A stretch of DNA of 64,000 nucleotides. Source: Streptomyces sp. P9-A4 (lineage in GTDB: Bacteria; Actinomycetota; Actinomycetes; Streptomycetales; Streptomycetaceae). The stretch is taken from assembly GCF_036634195.1 (NCBI RefSeq), contig NZ_JAZIFY010000002.1, positions 1-64,000 of the forward strand, in the 5' to 3' direction. The position numbers and the translations under genes are program-made. Shown piece by piece: positions 41,641 to 51,034 of this stretch. The notes below the pieces were generated by a model, which saw nothing but the letters and a program-made list of their open reading frames with translations, ran no database searches and was not told the origin of the DNA. Within the stretch, counting starts at the first letter, position 1. Each line of letters begins with the position of its first letter.

Positions 41641-43614
41641 ATGTCCCCCGCATCCACCCAGGGTTCCATAACGTCGGCTTCCGGTGAGGCGAGTCCCGCG
41701 CCGAAGGCTACGGAGTCAACTGCTGTGGCCGGCATTCTGCGTGACGCACCGCAGGACGACGCGAGCGGACCGCGCATCCTTGTTCTGAGCGACTCGACCG
41801 CTGCGGTGAATCCCAAGCAGCATCCCTTGCAGGGCTGGGGTCAGGCGCTTACCGAGCTGCTCGTCGGGCACATCGAGGTGCTCAACTTCGCTCTGTACAA
41901 CGCCTCTAGCCGCAGTTTCTTCACCCACCCCTTCATTCGAGTGCTCAACGAGGCGCGCCCGGGCGACATCGCGCTGATCTCCTTCGGGCACAACGACCAG
42001 AACATGATGGAGCCCGACAAGTACACGAGCGCCGATGAGTTCCGGGCGTACCTGGAGCTGTACGCGGAGACGCTGCGGGAGCTCGGGGTGTCGCCGGTGT
42101 TCGTGACGTCGCTCGCGCGAGGGACCTTCCATGCGGACGGGCAGGTGTCCAACGGACTGCGCGAGCGCGCCGACATCATGGTCAAGACCGCCTCCGACGT
42201 CGGCGTACCGCTGGTGGACCTCAACCGGTGGTCCGAGGAGCTGTGGCAGGATCTCGGTCCGATGGCGGCCGTACGGCTGCTGGGCTGGTTCGAGCCCGGG
42301 CAGCACCCCGAGCATCCGCAGGGCAAGCGGGACTGGACCCACCTCAACACCCGCGGCGCGCACGCCACAGCCGCCTGGCTGCTGGCCCAGCTGTCCGACA
42401 ACGACCTGCTGACGGCGGACGTCATCCCGCAGCGAGCGGTGGATGCCGTCCTGACCGAGGACGAGCTCGGCGCCTTGAAGAACGCCGCCGCCGAGCAGGA
42501 AGCCGCCCACCTCCGGGCCGAATCGTGGCTGGGCCAGCGGCCCGAACCGCAGCGCAAGCGGCAGTGGTCGTGGCGTGCCCAGCCCGAGCCCGAGCCGGAG
42601 CCCGTCGCCCCGCGACCCGTGACGATCACGGCCCCTCGCGCGCAGGCGATCGTCGGCCCGCTCGTGTCCCTGACCGGCGCCTGCCCGCCGGACACGGACA
42701 CCCTCTACTTCTTCGTCGGCACCCGCTGTATCGGCACCACTCCTCCTGGCCCGAACGGGGCCTGGAGCTGGCGTCGCGAAAGCGGTTGGCCGGCCGGTGA
42801 GCACACGCTGCTCGTCGCCGCGGGGCGCGGCGAGGACCTCACCAACACGGCGACCGTCGACTTCGTCGTGGTCACCCATGTCGAGCCCCCGGTGATCACT
42901 ACGCCGTCGGACGGTTCGTACACCCACCCCCGGCCCGAGTTCCGCGGCACCGCCCAGAAGGGCGTGCGCGCCGTCCATCTGCTCGACGACGGCGTCCGCG
43001 TCGGCGAGTCCCCCGTGGGCGCCGACGGTCAGTGGAGCTGGAGCCCTCCGCGGACCTGGTCCCCCGGTCCTCGCAAGATCGAAGCCGTCGCCTGGGTCGC
43101 CAGCAACCATTCCGAGCCGGCGACCGTACGGATCCAGGTGCACGGGATACCCTCCGGGCACCTCGCAGAACAGCTGCGCCGGCAGGCCGATGCTCCCTTC
43201 ACCGAGGGCACTCATCGCCCCCCACTGCTTATCTCGAGCCAGCGGACCGCGCCCGCCTGCGACCGGCTGGAGTCCTCGGTGGACTTCCCCGCCGCCGACT
43301 GGGCCCCCATCACCTTCACCGTGCCGTCGTCCGGCGCCGCCTACGTCACCATCTCGGCGGCCCTCCACACCACCGCGGGCCCCTCCGCCACCGTATGGGC
43401 GCTGTGGCAGGCCAGCGGCGGGTACACCCCCGCGAGTCCTGCCCGCGGGCTCTCCGCCCACGGTCCCAGCCGCGTCTACGCCTCTCGCCGTCACCTGCTC
43501 AGCGGTATGAAGCCCGGTGAACGCGTCACCATCACCCCGCAGTGGAACATCAACGCCGGCACCAAGGCCCAGGTTCATTTCAGCGGCGGTCAGCTCCTTG
43601 TCGAGCCCGCCTGA
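41641..43614 (+). CDS. SGNH/GDSL esterase with C-terminal Ig-like repeats (rhamnogalacturonan acetylesterase-like)
   Basis: This is a 657-aa protein. The SGNH hydrolase occupies about residues 40-270: nucleophile block LVLSDSTAA (GDS-like), LQGWGQALTELL, block III SFGHNDQN, and the catalytic pair in RDWTHLNTRGAHATAAWL (Asp/His). A Glu/Pro linker follows (EPEPEPVAPRP). Two related beta domains come next, each of the form PNGAWSW / ADGQWSW with W-rich turns (about 325-410 and 418-505), and a C-terminal beta-sandwich. This resembles carbohydrate esterase family 12 members. Notably it has no N-terminal signal peptide from the ATG at 41641, odd for such an enzyme. Confidence 0.8.
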   Translation: MSPASTQGSITSASGEASPAPKATESTAVAGILRDAPQDDASGPRILVLSDSTAAVNPKQHPLQGWGQALTELLVGHIEVLNFALYNASSRSFFTHPFIRVLNEARPGDIALISFGHNDQNMMEPDKYTSADEFRAYLELYAETLRELGVSPVFVTSLARGTFHADGQVSNGLRERADIMVKTASDVGVPLVDLNRWSEELWQDLGPMAAVRLLGWFEPGQHPEHPQGKRDWTHLNTRGAHATAAWLLAQLSDNDLLTADVIPQRAVDAVLTEDELGALKNAAAEQEAAHLRAESWLGQRPEPQRKRQWSWRAQPEPEPEPVAPRPVTITAPRAQAIVGPLVSLTGACPPDTDTLYFFVGTRCIGTTPPGPNGAWSWRRESGWPAGEHTLLVAAGRGEDLTNTATVDFVVVTHVEPPVITTPSDGSYTHPRPEFRGTAQKGVRAVHLLDDGVRVGESPVGADGQWSWSPPRTWSPGPRKIEAVAWVASNHSEPATVRIQVHGIPSGHLAEQLRRQADAPFTEGTHRPPLLISSQRTAPACDRLESSVDFPAADWAPITFTVPSSGAAYVTISAALHTTAGPSATVWALWQASGGYTPASPARGLSAHGPSRVYASRRHLLSGMKPGERVTITPQWNINAGTKAQVHFSGGQLLVEPA

Positions 43615-44185
43615 CGAGCGGGCTCGCGCGTAGTCGGCGCGGGCGACAGGCTGCTCCGTGGCCGTCGAGCGCGCCTTTGGGGGCGGGGCTTCGGTCCAGG
43701 AGTGCCGCCCCCTTCCAGGGGCGCTCTGTCGGGACCGGTCGAAGTGTGGGCCATCGCGCCGGCATTCGTTCGCGCATGTCGGCGGTGAGGCCGCTCACCT
43801 CGCTCGGTGAGGTGTGGTCGGTGGTCATCCGGTTGACGACGCCCAGCCGGTGGGCGAGTCGTTGCCTCGCCGTCGCCGTGCCCCATTCCCAGTCCTCATC
43901 CGGAATCCGGGCGAGGTGGTCGGTGCCGTCGCGGTGTGCTCGCTGCACCAGTGTGTCGCCGCGGAGCAGCCAGCCCGCTCGGCCGGCGAGCCGCGGGGCG
44001 GCCACCTCGCGGGCGTAGCGCTCGTCGGTGTCGGGGCCGTCGACGGCCTGTTTCACCACCGCCGTCCTCTCCGGCAGTTCGACGCGCCACACGCGCGAGC
44101 GCGGGCTGCTGTCCAGGCTGCGGGAGCTTCTGGGGGTTCCCGGCTCCGCCCGCAGTTCGTCCCCGAACGTCAGTGGTGACGGCAT
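43580..44185 (-). pseudogene. APH-like kinase N-lobe, probably decayed
   Basis: From 44185: MPSPLTFGDELRAEPGTPRS, SRVWRVELPERTAVVKQAVD (beta-strand Lys of the APH/kinase N-lobe) and GPDTDERYAREVAAPRLAGR. The following WLLRGDTLVQRAHRDGTDHL and RLAHRLGVVNRMTTDHTSP lack a Brenner HGD box. The C-terminal third is Arg/Pro-rich shadow-like sequence and overlaps the esterase end. It is most likely a phosphotransferase gene that lost its catalytic half. Confidence 0.4.
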
Positions 44186-44544
44186 GGGTTCTTCCTTCCG
44201 CGCGGCCTGCTGGGACCGCGTTCGGCGGGCGGCCGGTTGTCATGGCTTTGTTCTCCGTCGCATCGCGGACGAGGGTGATGCCGTACGGGACGATCCCGGC
44301 CACCCGCATCAGCCAGTCGGCGAGGCCGAGGAAGACTGCGTGCTCCGGCGGCGGCGATGCCGGTGCGCGCGGGCTGCCGGGACGAAGTGCAGTTCGCCGG
44401 TCGGCACGGCCCCCGGCTGGGCGCCACCAGGCCCTGGCGCGACTCCCGAGTTCCGGAAAAGTTGAGCGCTTGTCATGTCCGGGGCCTTCCCAGGGCGCTT
44501 ACCGGCTAGTAGATACCGGGGGTAACACCAACCCGGGAGGCTTC
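44186..44544. other. Remnant-bearing intergenic region
   Basis: A minus-strand stretch (EHAVFLGLADWLMRVAGIVP, YGITLVRDATENKAMTTG, about 44210-44360) looks like part of a lost protein gene. No complete frame is present. The rest is probably the promoter of the plus-strand lipase. Confidence 0.35.
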
Positions 44545-46068
44545 ATGTCACATGCCAGGCCACGTATGAGAGCCTGCGCCGCCGCAGCGGCGGCGGCTCT
44601 CTGTCTCGCCACGCTCGCCGTACCCTCCGCGAACGCCACCCCCCTCGCAGCCGCCACCCCCGTCGCGGTCGCCGACGCCACGCCGCTGCCCGCCGAGCTC
44701 GAGCAGATCCGCGCGGCCGAGGCCGTCAGCCTGTACGGCAGTCCCGAGGAGCGCCCGCAGGCCGAGCGGAAGAGCTCGCTCGTGTCGATCGGTGACTCGG
44801 AGATCTCCGGTGAGGGCGCCGGCGCGTACTGGCCCGGGACCGACGGTCCGACGAACTGGTGCCACCGCTCACAGGACGCCGCGATCTACCGGACCGGCAT
44901 CCCGGCCGACGCCCCCACGAACATCGCCTGTTCGGGCGCGGCCACGTACCACGTCAAGGTCGGCGGCGTGAAGCAGTACGCCGATCAGCTGGTCCAGAGC
45001 GACCACCTCGCGATCAAGGCGCGCAACACCCGCGTCAAGATGGTGGTGGTCGTCGTCGGCGCCAACGACGACGTCCAGTTCGGTCCGGTGATGACGGACT
45101 GCGTCACGCGCTGGGTCCTCAGCCAGGGCACCTGCGAGCCGAAGTACGCGCCGGGCTGGCAGGCCCGTGTGGACGGCATCGTCCCGAAGGTCTCCGCGAC
45201 CGTCACGGACCTCAAGAAGGTCATGCGCGACGCCGGATACACGGACGACGCGTACAAGCTCGTCCTCATGAGCTACCCGTCGCCGATCAGCCCCGACATG
45301 GCGGACAACCCGAACTTCCCCGGGAAGCTGCCCGGGGGCTGCCTCGGCTACGACTCCGACGCGGCCTGGGGCCGCAACACCGCGGTCCCCGTCTTCGAGG
45401 GCGGCATCCGCAGGGCGGCCCAGCTCTCCGGCGCCGACTACCTGGACGCCTCCCGCCTGTTCCACGGGCACGAGGTGTGCACGGAGCAGACGTGGGCGCG
45501 CGGCTTCTTCTACGACGGGTCGTTCCCGCCGGACGAGAACTCCGTCCGGCAGTCGTACCACCCCAACGCCACCGGCCACGCCGCGTTCGCGTCCTGCTTC
45601 ACCCAGTTCTACAACTCCGGTCTACGCGAGGCATCGTGCGCCGATCCGGCCTCCACCAACGCACCGAAGCTCTACGCCGGAGCATGGGACGACATGTTCG
45701 AGCCGATCAAGAACGCGGCCACCGGCCAGTGCCTGGACGCCGTCGGAGGCTCCTCGCGCAACTACACCGCGGTCGTGGGCTGGGACTGCCTCGGTGGCCG
45801 CAACCAGACCTGGTGGTACGACTCCGAGCGGGGCTCGCTCCACGTCGGTCTGTCCCACGACCGGTGCCTGGACTCCCGTGACATCGCCGCTCCCACCGCC
45901 GCCATCCTGTGGAACTGCCACGGCGGCGCGAACCAGAAGTGGACGAGGCCATCGGACGGCACGATCCGCCCGGCCACCGCGACCGGCCTGTGCCTGACCC
46001 AGCCGGTCGCGAGCAAGGCCGTCGCGCTCCAGGCCTGCAACGGCTCGGCCGCGCAGCGCTTCATGTAG
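44545..46068 (+). CDS. Secreted SGNH hydrolase (lipase/esterase) with ricin-type lectin domain
   Basis: This 507-aa protein has a Sec/Tat-like signal peptide (RPRMRACAAAAAAALCLATL...ANA). The SGNH domain (about 70-365) has the nucleophile in SLVSIGDSEISGEGAG, MVVVVVGANDDVQFGPV as the Asn block and the catalytic His in QSYHPNATGHAAF. Several Cys pairs are typical of extracellular Streptomyces lipases. A C-terminal beta-trefoil (about 385-507) has ATGQCLDAVGG, NQTWWYDSERGSL and GGANQKWTRPSDGTI, the QxW ricin-B repeats that bind polysaccharide. GGGAGG precedes ATG 44545 by 4 nt. Confidence 0.9.
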   Translation: MSHARPRMRACAAAAAAALCLATLAVPSANATPLAAATPVAVADATPLPAELEQIRAAEAVSLYGSPEERPQAERKSSLVSIGDSEISGEGAGAYWPGTDGPTNWCHRSQDAAIYRTGIPADAPTNIACSGAATYHVKVGGVKQYADQLVQSDHLAIKARNTRVKMVVVVVGANDDVQFGPVMTDCVTRWVLSQGTCEPKYAPGWQARVDGIVPKVSATVTDLKKVMRDAGYTDDAYKLVLMSYPSPISPDMADNPNFPGKLPGGCLGYDSDAAWGRNTAVPVFEGGIRRAAQLSGADYLDASRLFHGHEVCTEQTWARGFFYDGSFPPDENSVRQSYHPNATGHAAFASCFTQFYNSGLREASCADPASTNAPKLYAGAWDDMFEPIKNAATGQCLDAVGGSSRNYTAVVGWDCLGGRNQTWWYDSERGSLHVGLSHDRCLDSRDIAAPTAAILWNCHGGANQKWTRPSDGTIRPATATGLCLTQPVASKAVALQACNGSAAQRFM

Positions 46069-46084
46069 CCCGAGTCCGCGCCGA

Positions 46085-46352
46085 AGACGCGGGGCCCGGC
46101 CGGCGGCCCTGCCGTACTGACCGTCGGTCAGGGCCAGGTCGTGCAGGGCGGAGGCGATGAACAGGGGCCTCCGTGTCGAAGCCGCGCCCGCGTTCGACGA
46201 GCAGGGCCGCCCCGAACCGGTAGTTGCTAGCTGTGCGCCACCAGCGTCGGAGGGGCGGTACTGGTCAGCAGCTCGACGGCCGCGCCGGCCAGGGGCGAGT
46301 CGGGCAGCGGGGCGAGCGGCACGTGGTCTTCTTCCGGGGTGGTGGGGTTCAT
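46085..46352 (-). pseudogene. HD-domain hydrolase gene, multiply broken
   Basis: ATG 46352 overlaps the GlxA stop (ATGA) and reads MNPTTPEEDHVPLAPLPDSP, LAGAAVELLTSTAPPTLVAH, then TAG. The family continuation NYRFGAALLVERGRGFDTEA and LFIASALHDLALTDGQYG (HD motif) follows in two other frames before the sequence stops matching. It is a relic of a cyanamide-hydratase-like HD protein regulated by the adjacent AraC/GlxA gene. Confidence 0.65.
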
Positions 46353-47256
46353 CGGACGGGAGTGGTCGTCGGACGGATGGCGGTGGCCGTCGAGCGGAAT
46401 CGGCGGCGGTACTCGGCCGGCGTGGCGCCCAGCCGCTGGCTGAAGGTCCGGTGCAGCGTCTCCACCGAGCCGAGTCCGCTGGTGGCCGCGATACGGGGAA
46501 GGCTCCCGTCCGTCTCCTCCAGGAGCCGACGGGCCGTCTCCAGTCCGTCGCCTCAAGATGCGCGGCGGGCGTCCGGCCCGTGCTGCGGCGGAACACCCGC
46601 GTGAACTGGCGGACGCTCAGGTTGGCCTGCTCCGCCATGACGTGCAGCATCAGATCCTCGGTGATGTGGTCGGCCATCCATCGGAGCAGCGCCTCGATGC
46701 GGTCGTCCGAGGGGACCTGCCGTGAGATCGGAACACTGAACTGGCTCTGCCCACCGGGGCGTTTGATGTACATGACCAGCACACGGGCCACGGCGAGCGC
46801 GAGGCGCCGGCCGTGGTCCTCCGCGACCATGGCCAGCGCCAGTCCCGTCCCGAGGTGACGCCCGCGCAGGTCCATACCCGTCCGGCCTTGATGAAGGTGT
46901 GCGCCGGAGCAGATCGAGCCGACTCGTCCGGCCTTCGATGCCGCCGTAGGCACCCAGTCGGTGATCACGGGTTCGACGACCGGCTCGGCCCTGCCCGCGA
47001 CGAGCTCGGTCGCCCCGGCGACGAGCAGGGTGTCCACGCCGCTCCCCACCTCGTCCAGGGCAAGGCCGGCGACCAGCCGGACCCCGCTGGACGTGGTCAG
47101 TTCCGCGCGCTCGGCGGCCGCGATCTCCACCCGGTAGCCGGGAACGCCGGCGGGCAGCATCCGGGAGGCGACCGAGAACACCTCGGCGGGACCTGTGGCG
47201 TCCAGCAGGTCTACGCCGGGGAAGGCCGTGATGACAACTCTGCGGGTTCTGGGCAC
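46349..47256 (-). pseudogene. GlxA-type AraC regulator with internal deletion and frameshifts
   Basis: GTG 47256 starts PRTRRVVITAFPGVDLLDAT, a DJ-1/PfpI-like domain (VRLVAGLALDEVGSGVDTLL, VGSICSGAH). About 60 residues that normally follow are missing. TFIKAGRVWTCAGVTSG appears in another frame before GLALAMVAEDHGRRLALAVA and the AraC HTH (LHVMAEQANLSVRQFTRVFR). A last shift after GRTPAAHLEAT puts LETARRLLEETDGSLPRIAA and the final HTH in another frame, ending at 46349. It is a genuine pseudogene. Confidence 0.75.
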
Positions 47257-47413
47257 CCCGCCACCATCACTCCGGGCTCCGGAAGGCCGTAATGACGCAG
47301 TTCTGTCAGTTCGCGCCATGGCGCGGGCACGGAAGGGCCACCGGCCGTCGCCGTCGCGGTCGCGGGCCATGAGGTCGCCCGTCCGTGCCAGGGCAGTTCC
47401 CCGGGCGGCTGCG

Positions 47414-48604
47414 TCAGTTCGACTGCGCCGTCGGCTCCGGCACCGGCGGCTGCGGGACTGCCAGCTGGCGGATCGTCGGCAGGTCCGCGTACAGGTTTGC
47501 GCCGGGGCACTCCGTCGGGTAGCCGTCGCGGTGACCCGAGATCCGGTTCAGGGTGACCACCTGGCCCTTCTTGTACAGGCCGTTGTCCGCCGCCGCGACG
47601 AGGTTCACGGTCCCGGCGGGGTCGTACCCGTACAGACCGAGCTTCCACGCGGCGACGCCCGCGATCGCGTCGAGTACCGGTGCCGTGCTGACGGCCTCGT
47701 TGTAGTTGCCGAGGACGGCGATGCCGGTGGTGTCCGTGTTGAAGCCGTACGTCTGGGCGCCCAGGACCGGCTTGTCGATGCCGCCCGCGCGGCCCTCGAA
47801 GACGGTTCCGCACTTGTCGACCAGGAACTGGTAGCCGATGTCGTTCCAGCCCTGGCCCTGCACGTGGTAGAGGAAGATCGCGCGGATGATGGCGGCCGAC
47901 TGGTCGCAGGCGTAGTCGTTGGTGCCGGCCGTGTGGTGGACGAAGACGGCCTTCGTCTCGGCCGTGTACGTCGGAGGGGCCAGGACCAGCGACTCGTCCG
48001 CGCCCCAGCCCGAGCGCGGGGTGACGGCCGGCTGCCCGTTCGCCGTGAGCGTCGTGGAGGTTGGCGTCTCCGCGCGGGCCTCATCGGCCATCGGGTCCAC
48101 GAGTTCGACCCGCAGGCCCTTGGGCAGGCTCGCCCGGGTGCCGGGCTCGGCGGTGACCCGTACCTGCACGCCGTTCGACGGACCGGTCCACAGCGGCTGG
48201 GTACCGGCTCGTACTCCGGGGGCGCGGCCGTCGAGGCCCGTTTCCGGGGTTCGTACGTCCAGGTCGAGCGTGCGCCAGGCGGACCAGGCGCCGGTGCGGT
48301 GGTCACGGGTACGGACCTCGGCCGTGCCGCGGAGCTCGGCCCGGGGATCGGTCCAGGTGAGTCCGATCATGCTGAAGGGCTCGGTGGTGCGGGCCGGCAG
48401 GGCGCGGCGTACGGGATCGGTGCCGTCGAACCGGATGCTCCGCAGTCCGTGCCCGCTGCCGTCGGCGGCGGGGGACGCGGGTACGGGCGTCGGGGCGGCT
48501 GCGGTGGTGGTTGCGGTGAGGCCGGTGGAGGCCAGGACGACAGCGGCGAGTCCGGCCACGGTGGCGGCGCGGCGGCCGGTACGGCCGAGGAGCTGGGGAA
48601 TCAC
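47414..48604 (-). CDS. Secreted PGRP-type N-acetylmuramoyl-L-alanine amidase
   Basis: This 396-aa protein has a signal peptide (GRRAATVAGLAAVVLASTGL...AAA). A beta-rich N-terminal region (RTTEPFSMIGLTWTDP, WSAWRTLDLD) comes before the PGRP/Amidase_2 domain from about 205: SGWGADESL, zinc His in AVFVHHTAGTNDYACDQSAA, NDIGYQFLVDKCGTVFEGRA and zinc His/Cys in RISGHRDGYPTECPG. It cleaves the MurNAc-L-Ala bond of peptidoglycan outside the cell. GTG 48604 has AAGGA upstream. The MmpS-like gene ends 9 nt before it, suggesting an operon. Confidence 0.93.
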   Translation of the reverse strand: MIPQLLGRTGRRAATVAGLAAVVLASTGLTATTTAAAPTPVPASPAADGSGHGLRSIRFDGTDPVRRALPARTTEPFSMIGLTWTDPRAELRGTAEVRTRDHRTGAWSAWRTLDLDVRTPETGLDGRAPGVRAGTQPLWTGPSNGVQVRVTAEPGTRASLPKGLRVELVDPMADEARAETPTSTTLTANGQPAVTPRSGWGADESLVLAPPTYTAETKAVFVHHTAGTNDYACDQSAAIIRAIFLYHVQGQGWNDIGYQFLVDKCGTVFEGRAGGIDKPVLGAQTYGFNTDTTGIAVLGNYNEAVSTAPVLDAIAGVAAWKLGLYGYDPAGTVNLVAAADNGLYKKGQVVTLNRISGHRDGYPTECPGANLYADLPTIRQLAVPQPPVPEPTAQSN

Positions 48605-48612
48605 GGTGTTCC

Positions 48613-49143
48613 TTAGGATCTGGTGGGGACGGGGCTGGGGGTCGAAACGGGGGCGGCGGCGTCGGGGGCCGCGCTCGCGCAGGTGCCGCGCCCGAAGGCG
48701 CCCTCCGCGGTGGAACGCTGGACGTGCCGACCGGCGACGGTGAGACCGCAGCTGGCCCGGCCGCCCTTCTCTCCGAGGGTGACGCTGACGGCCGGGGTCG
48801 TGCCCTGCGGCAGACGTACCGTCTTCCGCCACGGCAGGCGGACGTTCCTGACGATGTCTTCGGCGTCCGCCTCCCGGTAGGCGATGTCGGCGGTGCCCTC
48901 TCCGAGGACCTCGTACGCCACTTCGGTCCGTGCGGTCGCGGGTGGCCTTCCGGCCACCGCGTTCCCGTGTCCGGGCTCGGAGGTGTTGTCGGATCCGAGG
49001 GTTCCGTAGGCCGTGAGCGCGCCGCACAGGGCGAGCAGGCTCGCGGTGGCGGCCACGAGGATTCGGCGGCGCTTCCGTGAATCCGTTGCGGAACCGGGGA
49101 CTTCTGGTCCGTCCGGAACCGGCGGACCTTCCGTGGACGACAT
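48613..49143 (-). CDS. MmpS-like membrane-anchored protein
   Basis: This 176-aa protein has a cytoplasmic Pro-rich head, one TM (RILVAATASLLALCGALTAY, about 28-47) and an extracellular beta domain (VAYEVLGEGTADIAYREADA, VRLPWRKTVRLPQGTTPAVS, SCGLTVAGRHVQRSTAEGAF, with two Cys). The V.YEV.G.G...I.Y / LPW / SC.I.V.G pattern is that of MmpS transport-accessory proteins. No MmpL is adjacent. It is followed after 8 nt by the amidase gene. Confidence 0.75.
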   Translation of the reverse strand: MSSTEGPPVPDGPEVPGSATDSRKRRRILVAATASLLALCGALTAYGTLGSDNTSEPGHGNAVAGRPPATARTEVAYEVLGEGTADIAYREADAEDIVRNVRLPWRKTVRLPQGTTPAVSVTLGEKGGRASCGLTVAGRHVQRSTAEGAFGRGTCASAAPDAAAPVSTPSPVPTRS

Positions 49144-49400
49144 GTCGCTCTTTCGTTCGGCGGCTGATTGCGCTGCGTTATACACCGCCGGGTTCCCCGG
49201 ATGCGAGGGTGCGGAAGAATCGGGCGAATTCCCTCGTCACGCGCCCTTCGGCCACCGACATGCCGTCATATGCCCGCGTGATGACGGAGTGCGACGCTGC
49301 CGCCCGCCCGTTCGGGCACGGCCTCGGCCCGTTCGATTCCCACCCGGCTGGCAGACACGTCACCTGGGCCGACACCCCGCCCGGAAAGTATGATGAGGCG

Positions 49401-49937
49401 ATGTCTGACATGACCGAGACCACGCCCGGCTGGCTGACCAAGGACGAGCTGGAAGTCGCCCGTGCCCAGATGCCGATCCTGTACGTCGAGGCCGTGCCCG
49501 TGCGCGTGGACGACAGCGGCGAAGTCACCAGTATCGGAGTACTTCTGCGCATCGGCGCGGACGGAACGATAAGCCGCACCCTGGTGTCGGGGCGTGTCAT
49601 GCACCACGAGCGGGTCCGCGACGCGTTGCTCCGCCATCTGGAGAAGGACCTCGGTCCCATGGCCCTCCCCCACGTCCCGGCGTCCTTGCAGCCCTTCACG
49701 GTCGCCGAGTACTTCCCCACGGCCGGCGTCACCGCCTACCACGACCCGCGTCAACACGCCGTCTCCCTCGCGTACATCGTTCCGGTGACCGGCGACTGCC
49801 GACCTCGGCAGGACGCGCTGGACCTGGTGTGGTTCAGCCCGCAGGAAGCGGCGTCCGCCGCCGTGCAGGGCGAGATGCCGGGCGGTCACGGGATGCTCCT
49901 GAAGCAGGCGCTCGCCCATGTGGGGCACATCTACTGA
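49401..49937 (+). CDS. DUF4916/Nudix-like conserved protein
   Basis: This 178-aa cytoplasmic protein reads MSDMTETTPGWLTKDELEVA, QMPILYVEAVPVRVDDSGEV, VLLRIGADGTISRTLVSGRV, EYFPTAGVTAYHDPRQHAVS and DALDLVWFSPQEAASAAVQG. This is the conserved actinobacterial 'Nudix hydrolase family' protein lacking a full Nudix box (DUF4916). ATG 49401 is supported by a GATGAGG leader. Enzymatic activity is unproven. Confidence 0.8.
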   Translation: MSDMTETTPGWLTKDELEVARAQMPILYVEAVPVRVDDSGEVTSIGVLLRIGADGTISRTLVSGRVMHHERVRDALLRHLEKDLGPMALPHVPASLQPFTVAEYFPTAGVTAYHDPRQHAVSLAYIVPVTGDCRPRQDALDLVWFSPQEAASAAVQGEMPGGHGMLLKQALAHVGHIY

Positions 49938-50018
49938 GACACCTGAGCGTTCACCGCGAGGGGCGCCGGTTCCCGTCGGCTCGACGACGGGAACCGGCGC
50001 CACTTTCGTCCGTCCGGG

Positions 50019-50609
50019 TCAGGACACCACCCGCAGGTGGGTCGGCCAGCCGATGTCGTCGCGGTCGAGGAGCCGGAACATCTTCTTGATGTCCGTCGGG
50101 TTCAGCTTCACGCAGCCGTTGGACTTGTAGTCGCCGGCGCCGTCCCAGCGGCGGGGTTCAGTGCCGCCCGCGCTGCCGTCGCGGTTCATCTCGGAGTGGA
50201 TGAACATCTCCGTGCGCGTCAGCGTGCCCTTGGAGCACTTCATGTCCTCCAGGTGGATCGCGTAGCCCTTGATGAGGTTGCCGTTGTACGTGGGGGTCTT
50301 GAGCTTGATCTTCCAGTTGCCGTTCGGCAGCCAGCCCCTGGCGCGTACGCAGTCGTCCGTGACCTTGAGGCCCGATCCCGCCCGGTAGGTGGCCCAGAGC
50401 TTCGTGCCCTTGAAGACGGAAAGCCGCGAGTCGGTCGGGTCGCTCCGGTTCTTGTCGAAGACCAGGGTGGTCGGCGCGTCAGCGGGCTTCTGCGGCGCAC
50501 CCGCGGGCCCTTGTGCGAGGGCGGCCGGTGCCAGGGCCAGGACGGTGGCCGCGGACGCGGCGATCACGGCTCCGCGCAGACGGCGTCCGTTGCTGCTGCT
50601 CATGCTCAT
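50019..50609 (-). CDS. Secreted L,D-transpeptidase (YkuD-type)
   Basis: This 196-aa protein has a signal peptide (RRLRGAVIAASAATVLALAP...ALAQ). A YkuD-like domain follows: LVFDKNRSDPTDSRLSVFKG, WKIKLKTPTYNGNLIKGYAI, the His of the active site in MFIHSEMNRDG and the Cys in YKSNGCVKLNPTDI. It forms 3-3 peptidoglycan cross-links outside the membrane. A second ATG (MSSSNG) is two codons in. It lies downstream of a 116-aa secreted protein on the same strand. Confidence 0.85.
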   Translation of the reverse strand: MSMSSSNGRRLRGAVIAASAATVLALAPAALAQGPAGAPQKPADAPTTLVFDKNRSDPTDSRLSVFKGTKLWATYRAGSGLKVTDDCVRARGWLPNGNWKIKLKTPTYNGNLIKGYAIHLEDMKCSKGTLTRTEMFIHSEMNRDGSAGGTEPRRWDGAGDYKSNGCVKLNPTDIKKMFRLLDRDDIGWPTHLRVVS

Positions 50610-50683
50610 GTCTCTCTTCCTCGTGCTTCCCGCGCGACGGGGGGGACCCCGTCGTGCGGGTGTGGGGGCGGGCGGTCGGGCCG

Positions 50684-51034
50684 TCAGACGGTGGCGAGGC
50701 GTACCTGTGCCGTCTTCGTCCCCTTGAAGGTGAAGGAGAACTGCTTGCGGACACCGGAGTTGCACGCGGTCTCCGCCTTGTACTCGCCGTTCCCGGCGTT
50801 GATACGGACCTTGGCGCACTTGCCGTCCATGCTGGTGTCCTGGAGCCAGCCGGACACCGTCACGTCCTTGCCGGAACAGCGCAGGCTCCAGCTCGCCGAC
50901 GCGCCGTTGATCACCGGGGCGGCGGAGGACGGGCAGCCGGCCGCGCTCGCCGGGGTGACTGCGCCCAGGGTGAGTCCCCCTGCGAGTACGGCGGTCGACA
51001 GAGCGGACGTGATGGTCTTGCGGACAGCGGACAT
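50684..51034 (-). CDS. Small secreted protein
   Basis: This 116-aa protein has a clear signal peptide (VRKTITSALSTAVLAGGLTL...ASA). The mature beta-rich part of about 86 aa has four Cys (GCPSS, SLRCSGKD, GKCAKVRINA, AETACNSGV). GAAGGGGGC precedes ATG 51034. No family is recognised. The pattern SGWLQDTSMDGKCAKVR...KTAQVRLATV resembles extracellular beta-sandwich proteins co-located with cell-wall enzymes. Confidence 0.75.
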   Translation of the reverse strand: MSAVRKTITSALSTAVLAGGLTLGAVTPASAAGCPSSAAPVINGASASWSLRCSGKDVTVSGWLQDTSMDGKCAKVRINAGNGEYKAETACNSGVRKQFSFTFKGTKTAQVRLATV

